64,000 nucleotides of DNA, taken from a virus. The stretch is taken from positions 1 to 64,000 of the IMG/VR virus record IMGVR_UViG_3300035689_000004, one strand, 5' to 3'. Shown one piece after another: positions 33,572 through 41,606 of this stretch. The notes under the pieces were generated by a model. That model saw only the letters and a list, made by a program, of their open reading frames with translations. It made no database searches and had not been told where the DNA came from. The position numbers were made by a program, and so were the translations under genes. Position 1 is the stretch's first letter. Each line of letters begins with the position of its first letter.

Positions 33572-34869
33572 AGCCGCACCTCTACCACTTCATTCCCCTG
33601 CAAGATCACCCGCTCCACCAATTCCGCGTAGATTTCCCGACGCCTTACCACCGGCAATAGGTTTAGGTCCGCCTGCGCGATCGCCATTGTCTTTTCCCGT
33701 AACTCTTGCTGGTTGGCGCTGGTATGGCTTTCCATCCCTGCCAGGTTTTGTAGTTCCGCCTCGATGGCAGCAATTTCTTCAGCGATCGCCGCCCGGTGGG
33801 CCAAAGGTCGAAGTGCCTCTAGTTCTCGCTCCAATGCGATCGCCTGCGGGTTTGCCGTTGATGGCTGTAGCATATCCGCCGCGATCGCCTCAGCCGCTTC
33901 TGCCAATGCCTCCTGCATGGCTGCTTCAACTACCTCTTGACGGCAGGAAAGGGTATAGGCGCATTCCCGGTTGCGATAGTCATAGCGGGCGGCACAGGCA
34001 AAGTACCGATGGCCTTTCGAGACAGTGCTGCGGCATCGGGTGCCACAAACACAGGACACAATCGGCGGCACCGGGTAGATGCGCCCCTGATTATGGCCGC
34101 GCAGTTGTCGGTTGAGCCCAATTAGGTAATCAATCCGCTTGTACTCCTCTTCGGTGATAAGCGCTTGGTGGGTGTTGTAGCGCCATTCATCGGTGCTGGC
34201 ATAGTGCAAATGCCCACGCAAGGCAGCACTACGCAGCCACCACCGCCAGCCCGCCCGGGACTTATAAAACCCGTGCTCCTGTTCCATGTAGACCGATAAC
34301 CCCGCTACATTGCCGTGCTGCATGTAGTGTTCTACCGCCGCCCTTGCCTTTGCCCACTCTGGCCCTGGCTCATAGCGGCTACCGTCCGGCGATCTCTGGT
34401 AGCCAAAGGGAGGTGGGCCACACATGGGGCGTCCCTGTCGCCTCATCTGGGCATAGGCGCGCTGGATACGTTCGCCTAGTTCTACTGAGTAATAATGCGC
34501 CATCAGTGATTTAACGCCGGTGGTGAGCAACCCTGAGGCGGTCTGGAGGGTGATCTCCTGTCCAGTGGTTAGCTCCTTCACCTGCACGCCCGCCGCTTCC
34601 AATTGGGCTAGGCTCTCCATCGAATAAACCGTATCCCGTGCCCATCGGGTCCACTCGATGACCCATACTGTAACTTGATGACGTTGACCACGGAGGTCTA
34701 ATGCTCGTTCCACCATGCGCAAAAATTCAGGGCGATCGCGCCTACGCCCCGACAAATTTTCAGCAAACAGTTCATCGAACTCAAGCTGTTGCTGGAATTG
34801 CTGCATCTGTAATTCCAGGCTTTGCTCTTCAGTCGATACCCGCCCGTAGCAAAGTTGATAGTGTGCCAT
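33550..34869 (-). CDS. Large serine recombinase (integrase-like)
   Basis: A 439-aa serine recombinase. The catalytic Ser12 lies in CYGRVSTEEQS, and the resolvase core (about 1-140) is followed by the recombinase domain (QRAYAQMRRQG...CGPPPFGYQR) and a Cys zinc ribbon (CVCGTRCRSTVS). The ATG at 34869 follows GGAG/AGGGG; the TTG at 34887 lacks support. It would catalyse insertion and excision between att sites. A coupled attP is expected next to it, but cannot be recognised without the host junction. The C-terminal coiled coil is typical. Confidence 0.9.
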   Translation of the reverse strand: MAHYQLCYGRVSTEEQSLELQMQQFQQQLEFDELFAENLSGRRRDRPEFLRMVERALDLRGQRHQVTVWVIEWTRWARDTVYSMESLAQLEAAGVQVKELTTGQEITLQTASGLLTTGVKSLMAHYYSVELGERIQRAYAQMRRQGRPMCGPPPFGYQRSPDGSRYEPGPEWAKARAAVEHYMQHGNVAGLSVYMEQEHGFYKSRAGWRWWLRSAALRGHLHYASTDEWRYNTHQALITEEEYKRIDYLIGLNRQLRGHNQGRIYPVPPIVSCVCGTRCRSTVSKGHRYFACAARYDYRNRECAYTLSCRQEVVEAAMQEALAEAAEAIAADMLQPSTANPQAIALERELEALRPLAHRAAIAEEIAAIEAELQNLAGMESHTSANQQELREKTMAIAQADLNLLPVVRRREIYAELVERVILQGNEVVEVRLKMQRTP

Positions 34870-35017
34870 GGTCAATCCCCTCTCCAATTTCAGCGTACTA
34901 CGCCGCCTCTAAAGGGAGGTGCCATGGTGAGAGCTGCTCAGAGTTCTAGCTATGGCACAACTAGCCTAAATTAAAGTGTTATCGTAAGATATACACAAAT
35001 CGAACCCAGGAGGCAGT

Positions 35018-35242
35018 ATGGCTTGGCGTCCCCAGGCTTGCTTGGACAATTTGACACCCAAGCAGCCCTTTTACGAAGAACACAAGAAACGGGGTCAGCT
35101 TAGCCTTACCCCAACCGCGTGGGCTATCCTCAGCACCTTAGCAAAAAAAGCAGGCTTATCTCGCTCTGAATTTATAGAGCGGCTTGCTAGGGCTGAATTA
35201 AGCCTTGTCGATGGTGAAGTTATTCAAAAAACTCCTTCATAA
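35018..35242 (+). CDS. Ribbon-helix-helix DNA-binding protein
   Basis: A 74-aa protein with a beta strand (GQLSLTPTAWAIL) and a helix pair (SRSEFIERLAR) typical of CopG-type RHH regulators. A strong AGGAGG site precedes the ATG. It lies between recombinase and terminase genes and its 3' end overlaps the terminase end. Confidence 0.72.
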   Translation: MAWRPQACLDNLTPKQPFYEEHKKRGQLSLTPTAWAILSTLAKKAGLSRSEFIERLARAELSLVDGEVIQKTPS

Positions 35243-37091
35243 TTTCGCTTTGGGTCTTGCTGTAATCAGACCCGAGCTCTATTGGCCCTGTGGGCTCCTC
35301 TAAGCCCTCTTCTATCACCTCTGGCTCTGGTAGGCTATAGAACTCACCCGAGGCCGCTGACAACTTGCACAGTGCCCCCACAACCGATGCAACCGCGTCA
35401 GCAATGTCTTTGTGGCTATCGACATCACTGCCTAGGGCAGTACGCGGGGCATCAATCCGCCCGGTTGATAGCCTTACCAATTTCCTTAGCTCCCCGAACA
35501 ATATCGGGTCGATGCGGTAAACCAACTGCCGGGCATAAATCAACGCCTTTAGTTCATCGTAATAGCCTGGGTTGCGGTCCACCGAGAAATTCTGGCTGCT
35601 AACCCCATAGTGGTATAGCAGCTGTCGAGCCGTAGCGCTATTGAATTGGTCAAACGTCACCCGCGCGATCGCAAACCCTAGTCGCTTACTCAGCAGTAGC
35701 ACAAACTCCACCGGTGTTTGCAGGTCAATTTCCGCCTGGCGGATGTCCACAGTTGTGGAATCGCCGCCCTCCCAGTTCATCCGCTGCAACTGGCCGCGCC
35801 CGGTGAAATGCGCTGCCTTCCAGCGAAAGGATAGGTCCAGTACCGGTATCAGTCGGTCTGCGCGATCGCCCACCGGCTCCAGGTGGGCCATGGCAAACCC
35901 AGCACTATCGCCCGATAGCCCCAGGTCGATGTGGATATAGTACTCACGCTCTGGTTTACCCTTGAACCAGTTGGCTAACATCGGAAAGCCATAGCTATCC
36001 AGTACCACGTCGCCAAATAGGTCGCGCTCTAGGATGGGGTCAGGACTGCGATCGCTACCCGTCACGCCATAGCGCTTGAGCAGGTCAGCCGTCCCACCAC
36101 TGGCATGACGGACAATTAGTTCAGGCGATCTAAAGTAGGCTTCGGTCGCCGCCCGGGGTTGGGCTGCTAGCTTAGCCGCCGATCCTTCTGGGTCCCTGAT
36201 AAATTCAGTCTCAAAGTCTTTGTATTCCAGGTGGGGCACGACTTCCCAGGTAGGACGACGTACCACAAATAATTCAGGAAACCGCCCCTCCTGGTGGGCT
36301 TCAATGAGCTGTTCCTGCGGGTCCGATACACTACGCGGGAAGCTGGTTAAAAAGCCCTTCCATGCCTTCCTAAAGCGGGTCCGGCAGGAGGTGACAAAGG
36401 TATTGAACAATGCCTCCGCTGTGGCCCCCTGGGCTTCTGACTCTAGCCCTGCAAACTCGCTAATCACGAATGCCAGCAGGTTAAACCCTTCTGCGCTACT
36501 GCTAATCAGCGGTAGGTTGTGGATGCGGATATTGTGCGGTAGCTCAATATAATCCGCCGCGTCGGTGGCTTTTTTGATATAGCGGTCAACGTCTGCGATC
36601 GCAAACTCGGGCCGCGCTAGGTGGCTTTTTAGCCAGGTGCAGGTGCGCAATCGGTTCTTTAGCTTAGTGAACGTCACCCGCCGCGTCTGGCGCAGGGTAG
36701 GTGAAGCTAGAGCAATATCAATGGGTTCCTGGGGGGCAAGCTCTAGAAAGTCTTGGGGGTCTCTCAGGCACAGCAGCACATGGGCAAACCACACAAGGCA
36801 GACGGAGGCTAGGGTATCCTTGCCCGCTCCCTTGCCGTAGCATAGGATGCCACAATTGTAAAGGGTTGGCGGATTTTGAGTAAACAATGCCTTAGCATCC
36901 GCCGCTGTGGTGCCTAGAAACTGGCTTAGGTCCTGCTGTTGAATATCCCAGGGGGTAACGTCCAGGTAGGCGCGGCAGAACTCACCCAAGGGTAAGGGGT
37001 CCTCTAGCCAGGGGGAGTCACCCGCCGTTGGTTCCTGGCCCTGGCTCATTAGCTCCAATAGCGCGATCGCGTTACCCTGCTTTCTCTGCAT
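35220..37091 (-). CDS. Terminase large subunit
   Basis: A 623-aa DNA-packaging motor. The Walker A motif reads YGKGAGKDT (residues 85-93 from this ATG), a Walker B-like LLAFVISEFAGLE follows, and the nuclease half has acidic residues (YYIHIDLGLSGDSAG). A TTG at 37127 would add 12 residues that overlap the small subunit; the ATG at 37091 is the safer choice. It is opposite in strand to the portal gene. Confidence 0.88.
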   Translation of the reverse strand: MQRKQGNAIALLELMSQGQEPTAGDSPWLEDPLPLGEFCRAYLDVTPWDIQQQDLSQFLGTTAADAKALFTQNPPTLYNCGILCYGKGAGKDTLASVCLVWFAHVLLCLRDPQDFLELAPQEPIDIALASPTLRQTRRVTFTKLKNRLRTCTWLKSHLARPEFAIADVDRYIKKATDAADYIELPHNIRIHNLPLISSSAEGFNLLAFVISEFAGLESEAQGATAEALFNTFVTSCRTRFRKAWKGFLTSFPRSVSDPQEQLIEAHQEGRFPELFVVRRPTWEVVPHLEYKDFETEFIRDPEGSAAKLAAQPRAATEAYFRSPELIVRHASGGTADLLKRYGVTGSDRSPDPILERDLFGDVVLDSYGFPMLANWFKGKPEREYYIHIDLGLSGDSAGFAMAHLEPVGDRADRLIPVLDLSFRWKAAHFTGRGQLQRMNWEGGDSTTVDIRQAEIDLQTPVEFVLLLSKRLGFAIARVTFDQFNSATARQLLYHYGVSSQNFSVDRNPGYYDELKALIYARQLVYRIDPILFGELRKLVRLSTGRIDAPRTALGSDVDSHKDIADAVASVVGALCKLSAASGEFYSLPEPEVIEEGLEEPTGPIELGSDYSKTQSEIMKEFFE

Positions 37092-37527
37092 GGCGTTGTA
37101 GGATGCGGTGGAAGGTTTGTGCGTCAAAGTCTGGCCGGTTTAGTAGCGCGATCGTCGCCTCCTCCAGCGTGGTCGGGTTCATCTCCCGGTATAGCTGCAG
37201 ATACCTAGCCAGCGCCGTAGCGACGCCCTCCAATGACTTGGCCTCCGTCTCATTGACCGCACCCGCCAGAGTCTTGATGGTGCGGGTCATATAGTCATTA
37301 ACGTCGAGCCCGTCGATGGTGACTTTTGCCCCCGCCGCGATCGCGTCAGCGACCACCTGATTAGTGCTGCGGGTTGGGGTCCGGCTCAGCTTGCCCTCCT
37401 TGACTACCCGCTTAACGGTGCCGGTGGAGACGCCACAAATCTGGGCAATATCCTCAATGGTATTACCGGACTCAGCATAAAGCTTTTTAATTCGGGCTTG
37501 GATCAACTCTGGAGTCTTAGCAGGCAT
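37072..37527 (-). CDS. Terminase small subunit-like HTH protein
   Basis: A 151-aa protein with an N-terminal HTH (SGNTIEDIAQICGVSTGTVKRVVKEG), as in small terminase subunits that bind pac or cos. It overlaps the large subunit by 20-56 bp. Two nearby palindromes (37546-37582) lie directly upstream of its start and could be its binding site. Confidence 0.78.
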   Translation of the reverse strand: MPAKTPELIQARIKKLYAESGNTIEDIAQICGVSTGTVKRVVKEGKLSRTPTRSTNQVVADAIAAGAKVTIDGLDVNDYMTRTIKTLAGAVNETEAKSLEGVATALARYLQLYREMNPTTLEEATIALLNRPDFDAQTFHRILQRHAEKAG

Positions 37528-37545
37528 AGGCTTGTAGCGTTTGGA

Positions 37546-37582
37546 GATCTACCGTAGATCCTTAGATCAACTATAGTTGATC
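37546..37582. promoter_or_regulatory. Twin palindromes upstream of the terminase small subunit
   Basis: GATCTACCGTAGATC (37546-37560, near-perfect) and the perfect 18-bp palindrome GATCAACTATAGTTGATC (37565-37582) lie 4 bp apart. Their place is right for a TerS binding site, pac/cos signal or operator. Which of these cannot be told. Confidence 0.65.
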
Positions 37583-37637
37583 CTCCCCGCGATCGCGCCA
37601 ATACCCAACCCCATTGTAAAATTGCTATCAATAAGTG

Positions 37638-37666
37638 TTGACAATGCGATAGAGGGTTGATAGAGT
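37638..37666 (+). promoter_or_regulatory. Promoter of the 37697 gene
   Basis: TTGACA (37638-37643), 17 bp, TAGAGT (37661-37666). Upstream is AACCCCATTGTAAAATTGC (37608-37626), nearly the same as a sequence upstream of the 30051 gene. Confidence 0.78.
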
Positions 37667-37696
37667 GTAAATGTACACGACAGAGAGGACCGATCA

Positions 37697-37957
37697 ATGA
37701 CTGCACCGCTAAACCATGATTGGAGCATTATCACCACCGCCGAAGGAGGCGAGGTTCTAGCCCGCCTAGATGACAGCAGAGAAGGTTACATCCGGGTTTC
37801 TTACCCCGAAGACCTGAGGGAAGATTTCCTGATCGAAGCACTCAAAGACAAGGGGGTAAAGGTTGATCTGGGCGTTCAACCCTTTTACCAGTCGGGCGAG
37901 AGCCCCGGCGAGGCTGTAGCGCTGTTTAAGCTGGAGTATTCCGGCGCTAACCTCTAA
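37697..37957 (+). CDS. Small acidic protein, single-gene unit
   Basis: An 86-aa protein of unknown function, acidic, mixed alpha/beta. It has its own promoter and terminator. Such small, individually expressed genes near repressors are common sites for host-takeover or anti-defence proteins. This is an inference from context only. Confidence 0.7.
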   Translation: MTAPLNHDWSIITTAEGGEVLARLDDSREGYIRVSYPEDLREDFLIEALKDKGVKVDLGVQPFYQSGESPGEAVALFKLEYSGANL

Positions 37958-37982
37958 CCAACCCTGCATCACCACCCCGCCG

Positions 37983-38006
37983 CCCTCCCCCTGGAGGGTT
38001 TTTTAT
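37983..38006 (+). terminator. Terminator of the 37697 gene
   Basis: A 6-bp stem CCCTCC/GGAGGG, 4-nt loop and six T's, ended by ATTGCC as in the terminator at 40735. Confidence 0.8.
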
Positions 38007-38617
38007 TGCCCTGCCCCTAGCTTTGTCCGCCTCACCCGATCGCGTAATGCCCAGGCGACGGTATTAACGCTATGGCGGTTGGGGGACAGCGTTGGGGTGT
38101 AGTGTTCTCCCATCCATAGCCGCTTGGCGGTGTCTACCTCCCAGGTCCAATCGGTAGCGTCTTGATAGAAAGCCATCGCTACTTGGTAGAGAATCGCGAT
38201 CGCGTAGGCGTCCCGCTCGGGTTGGCTGCCTTGCCAATCATCATCGAGGCTATAGATTTGCTCAGCGTTATAACGCCCATCGTCATTGATCCAATGGTCG
38301 GAGACCAGAATAGTCAGCCGGTGGGTACCGCGTACCTTACCCCTACCCCTAGCCGGTGTCTTCATCCCTTCAAGGTGGTCACAGGTGATATGAATATCTC
38401 TAACGCCGCCCTCCTGGCGGTAGGGCTCAAAAATGTAGGCATCCACATGGCGTGGGCATAGGGAGCGGGGCCGTTGGACACGATGCAATAGGCCGCGCCC
38501 CGCTAGCCGCCAGGTTTGCAAGATGCGGTAGGGTCGTTGCTTTACCTGCCGCTCCCGCCACCAGTTGCAGCGGTTGACATAGCCAAGCAGGTCACTGACT
38601 ATCCGATCCACTTTCAT
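38003..38617 (-). CDS. Hypothetical protein, last gene of minus operon
   Basis: A 204-aa protein, Arg/Trp-rich, of unknown function. It overlaps the upstream gene by 26 bp. No membrane segment. Confidence 0.68.
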   Translation of the reverse strand: MKVDRIVSDLLGYVNRCNWWRERQVKQRPYRILQTWRLAGRGLLHRVQRPRSLCPRHVDAYIFEPYRQEGGVRDIHITCDHLEGMKTPARGRGKVRGTHRLTILVSDHWINDDGRYNAEQIYSLDDDWQGSQPERDAYAIAILYQVAMAFYQDATDWTWEVDTAKRLWMGEHYTPTLSPNRHSVNTVAWALRDRVRRTKLGAGQ

Positions 38618-38948
38618 CGTCCGGGTCCTCCTCTGAGGATGATTCGCGGGGCATCGCGTTGGTGCCTAGCACCCCGGCGGCGCCGATGCTGATAATGCTC
38701 ACCGCCAGATCTCGCAGTTGCTTTTGATGTTCCGGCGACCAGTTGAATAGCATCAAGGCGCCAATGATCACCACGGTACTGAAGCCTAGGGTTAGCCGTT
38801 GCTGGGTCTTGAGCTTACGGGATTGCTCGCGATCGCTTTTCATTAGCTTCAGTTGCCGCTCTTGCAGCTCGTGCAGCTTTTCATTAATCAACTTCAGGTG
38901 CTTCTCTATCGAGTCCAAGCGACGGCACAGAATATCAAAGAACTTCAC
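38592..38948 (-). CDS. Membrane protein with coiled coil, holin/XhlA-like
   Basis: A 118-aa protein with a basic coiled coil (about 13-50) followed by two membrane segments (LGFSTVVIIGALMLF; LAVSIISIGAAGVLG) and an acidic tail. This layout resembles haemolysin/XhlA or holin-accessory proteins of phages. Overlaps its neighbours by a few bases. Confidence 0.68.
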   Translation of the reverse strand: MKFFDILCRRLDSIEKHLKLINEKLHELQERQLKLMKSDREQSRKLKTQQRLTLGFSTVVIIGALMLFNWSPEHQKQLRDLAVSIISIGAAGVLGTNAMPRESSSEEDPDDESGSDSQ

Positions 38949-39418
38949 GTTAGGGCTGCCTTTCGGACAAATTCCGAGGTGGGGAGGACGGTATCAACTG
39001 CAGCCCGCATCCTGCGATCGCTGGCATATTTCCGATAGTCAAATCCGATCCACACCTCGACGATGCCAGATTCTTCTAACGGTGCGCAGCGTAGGTGGTC
39101 CAGGTCCACCACTTGTAGGTAAGTAGGGTAAGCACAGTCTGGGAGGTTCATCGGGATAGTTAGTTCTACCAAGTCCCGCAGGCGATCGTCGATATTAATC
39201 CGTTGCATCAGGCGCAGGCTAGCGGCTTGTCTAGTATCCGGAAACAACCACAACCAGCTTTCCTCTTCACCCTCCGCCGATAGCCTGGAAAAGTGACAAT
39301 AGGCCGGTTCCTTTTGTTGCTGGCCAGGCAAAATTAACCCCGACTCACTCTCTGTCGCCAAGGATAAAAACTGAGCGCTCCACGCCCAGCTAAAGAGAGG
39401 GGACGGTAGTTGGTACAT
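38945..39418 (-). CDS. Hypothetical protein
   Basis: A 157-aa protein of unknown function, in the same minus operon (overlap 4 bp with the next gene, 29 bp with the previous one). Confidence 0.68.
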   Translation of the reverse strand: MYQLPSPLFSWAWSAQFLSLATESESGLILPGQQQKEPAYCHFSRLSAEGEEESWLWLFPDTRQAASLRLMQRINIDDRLRDLVELTIPMNLPDCAYPTYLQVVDLDHLRCAPLEESGIVEVWIGFDYRKYASDRRMRAAVDTVLPTSEFVRKAALT

Positions 39419-39854
39419 AGGTTCCAGCGTTGATGAGTTGTAAGGTTTCTCGGCTTGGCAGGCTGGTTAAACTTTCCAGCAACCGGCGATCGCGCTCTGC
39501 CCTAGCGTCTAGCCCGTCGAAATACCGAGTAAGCGCGATCGTTGTTAGTTCGTGGTAGTCCTTGGCATAGCGATATTTCACCGCGTACTCCCACCGGCCA
39601 CGGGTATGGGAGTCCAGGGTGAAGGGGATCGTGCCATCGTTATCAACTGGCTCGCACTCCAGCGTCCCGCCCGCCTCACAAGCTTCGATATAAAGGTCGG
39701 TGGTCCAGCGCACCAAGTCGGCAACGCTCGCTAGTTCCCGGCCGTCCTCCGTCATTACCCGCGATTTCAGCCGCAAGAAAGTTGCTTCCCGCCTCACCCG
39801 CCCCGCGATCGCCTCGGGCACCAATAAATTAATCCGCTTGTGCTTAGTTGGCAT
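39390..39854 (-). CDS. Hypothetical protein with RHH-like start
   Basis: A 154-aa protein. Its N-terminus (KRINLLVPEAIAGRVRREATFLRL) resembles a ribbon-helix-helix strand and helix. The rest is helical and charged. In the minus operon. Confidence 0.65.
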   Translation of the reverse strand: MPTKHKRINLLVPEAIAGRVRREATFLRLKSRVMTEDGRELASVADLVRWTTDLYIEACEAGGTLECEPVDNDGTIPFTLDSHTRGRWEYAVKYRYAKDYHELTTIALTRYFDGLDARAERDRRLLESLTSLPSRETLQLINAGTYVPTTVPSL

Positions 39855-40206
39855 TGAGCAGCACCTCCATAAAGCAGCCCTCTGCCAGCATCAGCGCTGT
39901 TTGGGTATGGCTGGTGTCTGGATGCTCTAGCGCCCGTCCTAGGCGCTCCATCGTCCAGCCCAGTAGGTGAATTGCTATCAACATCACCGCCGCGCCGCGA
40001 TCGCGTACCATCAGCGCTGTTATGGCTTGCTCAATATCGGCATTGGTGAACCGCTCCGCCAGCCCCATCGCCCTGAAGCCATGGCCAGTTAGCACCAAGT
40101 TGGGCACCCCGGAGACGATGTGGCCGGAAGACATAATATTATCCAGGTTGCCGCTGCCCCATTGCTGGAGCAAAAAGCCAAGCTGCGACGGGCTATAGGT
40201 TGCCAT
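39844..40206 (-). CDS. Hypothetical protein, first gene of minus operon
   Basis: A 120-aa helical protein of unknown function with several aliphatic segments (AVMLIAIHLLGW). It leads the operon 40206 to 38003. A GCAAATA sequence at 40217-40223 lies just upstream. Confidence 0.66.
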   Translation of the reverse strand: MATYSPSQLGFLLQQWGSGNLDNIMSSGHIVSGVPNLVLTGHGFRAMGLAERFTNADIEQAITALMVRDRGAAVMLIAIHLLGWTMERLGRALEHPDTSHTQTALMLAEGCFMEVLLNAN

Positions 40207-40299
40207 TGTCTATTGCAAATACCCACAGCCCTATCGTATCGAACTAGGATAGGCGCGATCGTTTTAGCAACCAGAGAGCTTAATCACAATCGAAACGTG

Positions 40300-40328
40300 T
40301 TGACAATTCGATGGGGTTAGGGTACTTT
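40300..40328 (+). promoter_or_regulatory. Promoter of the 40511 gene
   Basis: TTGACA (40300-40305), 17 bp, TACTTT (40323-40328). The spacer start ATTCGATGGG resembles those at 4346 and 37644. Transcript would begin near 40335, leaving a leader of about 175 nt. Confidence 0.72.
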
Positions 40329-40329
40329 A

Positions 40330-40510
40330 GGTATAGCCAAACGGCGCCGCCCCCCGGCGGGATACCAAATAGGGTGCCACCCCGGAACAGGACGGGGATT
40401 CAACTAAACCCATCCTTCCGTAGGGATGTAAACAAATTTACGGCGGTTTACTTTCCGGTTGGTGTCCCGACAGCAACGAACCGGACCCACCATGATTAGG
40501 AGATACCGCC
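40330..40510 (+). ncRNA. Structured leader or small RNA candidate
   Basis: Five consecutive hairpins can be drawn between promoter and start codon: GGTAT/ATACC around CGCCG/CGGCG (40330-40366), CCCCG/CGGGG (40380-40397), CATCC/GGATG (40411-40428), GTAAAC/GTTTAC (40428-40451) and CCGGTT/AACCGG (40455-40484). AGGAG lies at 40498-40502. It may regulate the 40511 gene. Match to any known riboswitch was not seen. Confidence 0.5.
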
Positions 40511-40708
40511 ATGATGATTGTTCGTTACAGTGTTTTTCCCCGGGATGGAGGCTACCGTGTCTTTGCCATTTCACCAAAGACTGGTAAATGGGAGGATTGT
40601 GAAAGCCTATTCGGTGACGGTAGCCTATGGGTTACCTATCCGACTGAAGCTGAAGCAGAAGCCGCGATCTCGCCGCTGATTAAAGACGATTACTTGACTG
40701 TTGCTTAA
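40511..40708 (+). CDS. Small acidic protein behind a structured leader
   Basis: A 65-aa protein of unknown function (starts MMIVRYSVF), with AGGAG 8 nt before the ATG. It is a single-gene unit with its own promoter and terminator. Confidence 0.68.
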   Translation: MMIVRYSVFPRDGGYRVFAISPKTGKWEDCESLFGDGSLWVTYPTEAEAEAAISPLIKDDYLTVA

Positions 40709-40734
40709 CCGCCCCGGGACCACCCCGGAGCTAC

Positions 40735-40756
40735 CCCGCCACTTGGCGGGTTTTTT
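40735..40756 (+). terminator. Terminator of the 40511 gene
   Basis: CCCGCC/GGCGGG stem, 4-nt loop and six T's, followed by ATTGCC as at 38000. Confidence 0.82.
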
Positions 40757-40766
40757 ATTGCCTTAG

Positions 40767-40919
40767 CTACAGCCGTCCTGCAGCTGCCAGCCACGCCAGC
40801 GCTGCCACGGCACCCACCACCACGCCGGATAAAGTAAAGCGGATCTCGTGGAGCATGACTTCATGCCGGGCTATCTGGGTAGCGATCGCCTTCACTTGGG
40901 CTAGTTGATCATCACTCAT
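40767..40919 (-). CDS. Small membrane protein
   Basis: A 50-aa protein: short helical start (MSDDQLAQVKAIATQIARHE) and one membrane segment (VVVGAVAALAWLAAAG). AGGAGG lies at about 40928-40933. It resembles XhlA/holin-type small membrane proteins. TATAAT at 40946-40951 serves it. Confidence 0.7.
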   Translation of the reverse strand: MSDDQLAQVKAIATQIARHEVMLHEIRFTLSGVVVGAVAALAWLAAAGRL

Positions 40920-40945
40920 AGCAAGCCTCCTGAAGTTTGCCGGTG

Positions 40946-40951
40946 ATTATA
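40946..40951 (-). promoter_or_regulatory. -10 box of the 40767-40919 gene
   Basis: TATAAT on the minus strand (40951-40946), about 27 bp upstream of the start codon. The 31-bp surrounding sequence (40944-40974) is repeated at 41114-41144. Confidence 0.65.
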
Positions 40952-40962
40952 GCAGATAAGCA

Positions 40963-41109
40963 ATGAAAAGCCCCTGTGGGCAATGTCAGGGGCTCTGGCG
41001 CAGTATTAGGAGAATGGGGCTATTGTAGCGGATGCCAGCGGCGAAAGGCGGAGGAAGCGCGATCGCACTTAGCTAGGGCGCGATCGCGGGTATCAAGGTG
41101 TATCTAACG
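40963..41109 (-). ncRNA. Candidate small RNA between promoter and terminator
   Basis: On the minus strand a TATAAT box (41121-41116) is followed by a region of about 145 nt with no convincing ORF and then by a clear terminator (hairpin 40969-40994 with an 8-bp stem, T tract 40968-40964). It starts directly after the repressor gene's terminator. Expression is unproven. Confidence 0.5.
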
Positions 41110-41130
41110 GTGTTGATTATAGCGGATAAG

Positions 41131-41153
41131 CAACAAAAAGCCCCCGAGGGGGC
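41131..41153 (-). terminator. Terminator of the XRE repressor gene
   Basis: A 5-bp GC stem (41140-41153) with a 4-nt loop is followed on the minus strand by TTTTTG. The following promoter box at 41116-41121 is in the same 31-bp repeat. Confidence 0.72.
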
Positions 41154-41174
41154 CAAGCAATACAGCGCGTGGTT

Positions 41175-41408
41175 CTATGGTAGCGAGTTGCCGCTGTAGT
41201 CGATAAGCTCCGCCGGAGTGCAGTTTAGCGCACGGCAAAGGGCATCCAGTTGAGTGCCATCAATTCGGGGCATAGTGTCGCGGCGCTTCATATTGCTGAC
41301 GCTGGCCTCGTGGACGCCTAGCGCCTCAGCCAAGGCGCGATTACTGATTTGCCGGTCTGCCATAACCTGGCGGAGACGCCATCGAATCATCGGAGCTACA
41401 GAACGCAT
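41175..41408 (-). CDS. XRE/Cro-CI-family repressor
   Basis: A 77-aa protein with a full XRE HTH: MADRQISNRALAEALGVHEASVSNMKRR, then the last helices LDALCRALNCTPAELIDY. The start ATG at 41408 lies 9 nt from GGGAGG; one at 41417 has no spacing. It probably controls early genes. GCATATTTAC spans its start (41405-41414) and may be its operator. It is near the 41491 operator. Confidence 0.85.
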   Translation of the reverse strand: MRSVAPMIRWRLRQVMADRQISNRALAEALGVHEASVSNMKRRDTMPRIDGTQLDALCRALNCTPAELIDYSGNSLP

Positions 41409-41483
41409 ATTTACCATCCTCCCACGCGATCGCTAGTATTTGCCCCAACTATAGCGCAGACATCGAATACTTTATATTAAGCT

Positions 41484-41511
41484 TGCATTGTATAACGTCA
41501 GGCGTTATACT
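41484..41511 (+). promoter_or_regulatory. Promoter with inverted repeat before 41607 gene
   Basis: TTGCAT (41484-41489), 16 bp, TTATAC (41506-41511). The spacer contains TATAACG-N5-CGTTATA (41491-41509), a perfect 7-bp arm inverted repeat. Confidence 0.6.
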
Positions 41512-41606
41512 CATATCAAGCGATGGGGACGGCCCCAAAGCAAAGCCCCCGCCAAGGCTGGCACCGAGGCAGGGGAAGTAAAACCATTCACTAGAGGTTC
41601 ACTGAT

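Noticed and set aside
34887-35017. attP core site
   Set aside because: Inverted arms are present but no host junction is available, so a core cannot be assigned.
40311-40499. 62-aa plus ORF before the 40511 gene
   Set aside because: Its start lies in the predicted promoter spacer, it has no ribosome site, and the region is better explained as a structured leader.
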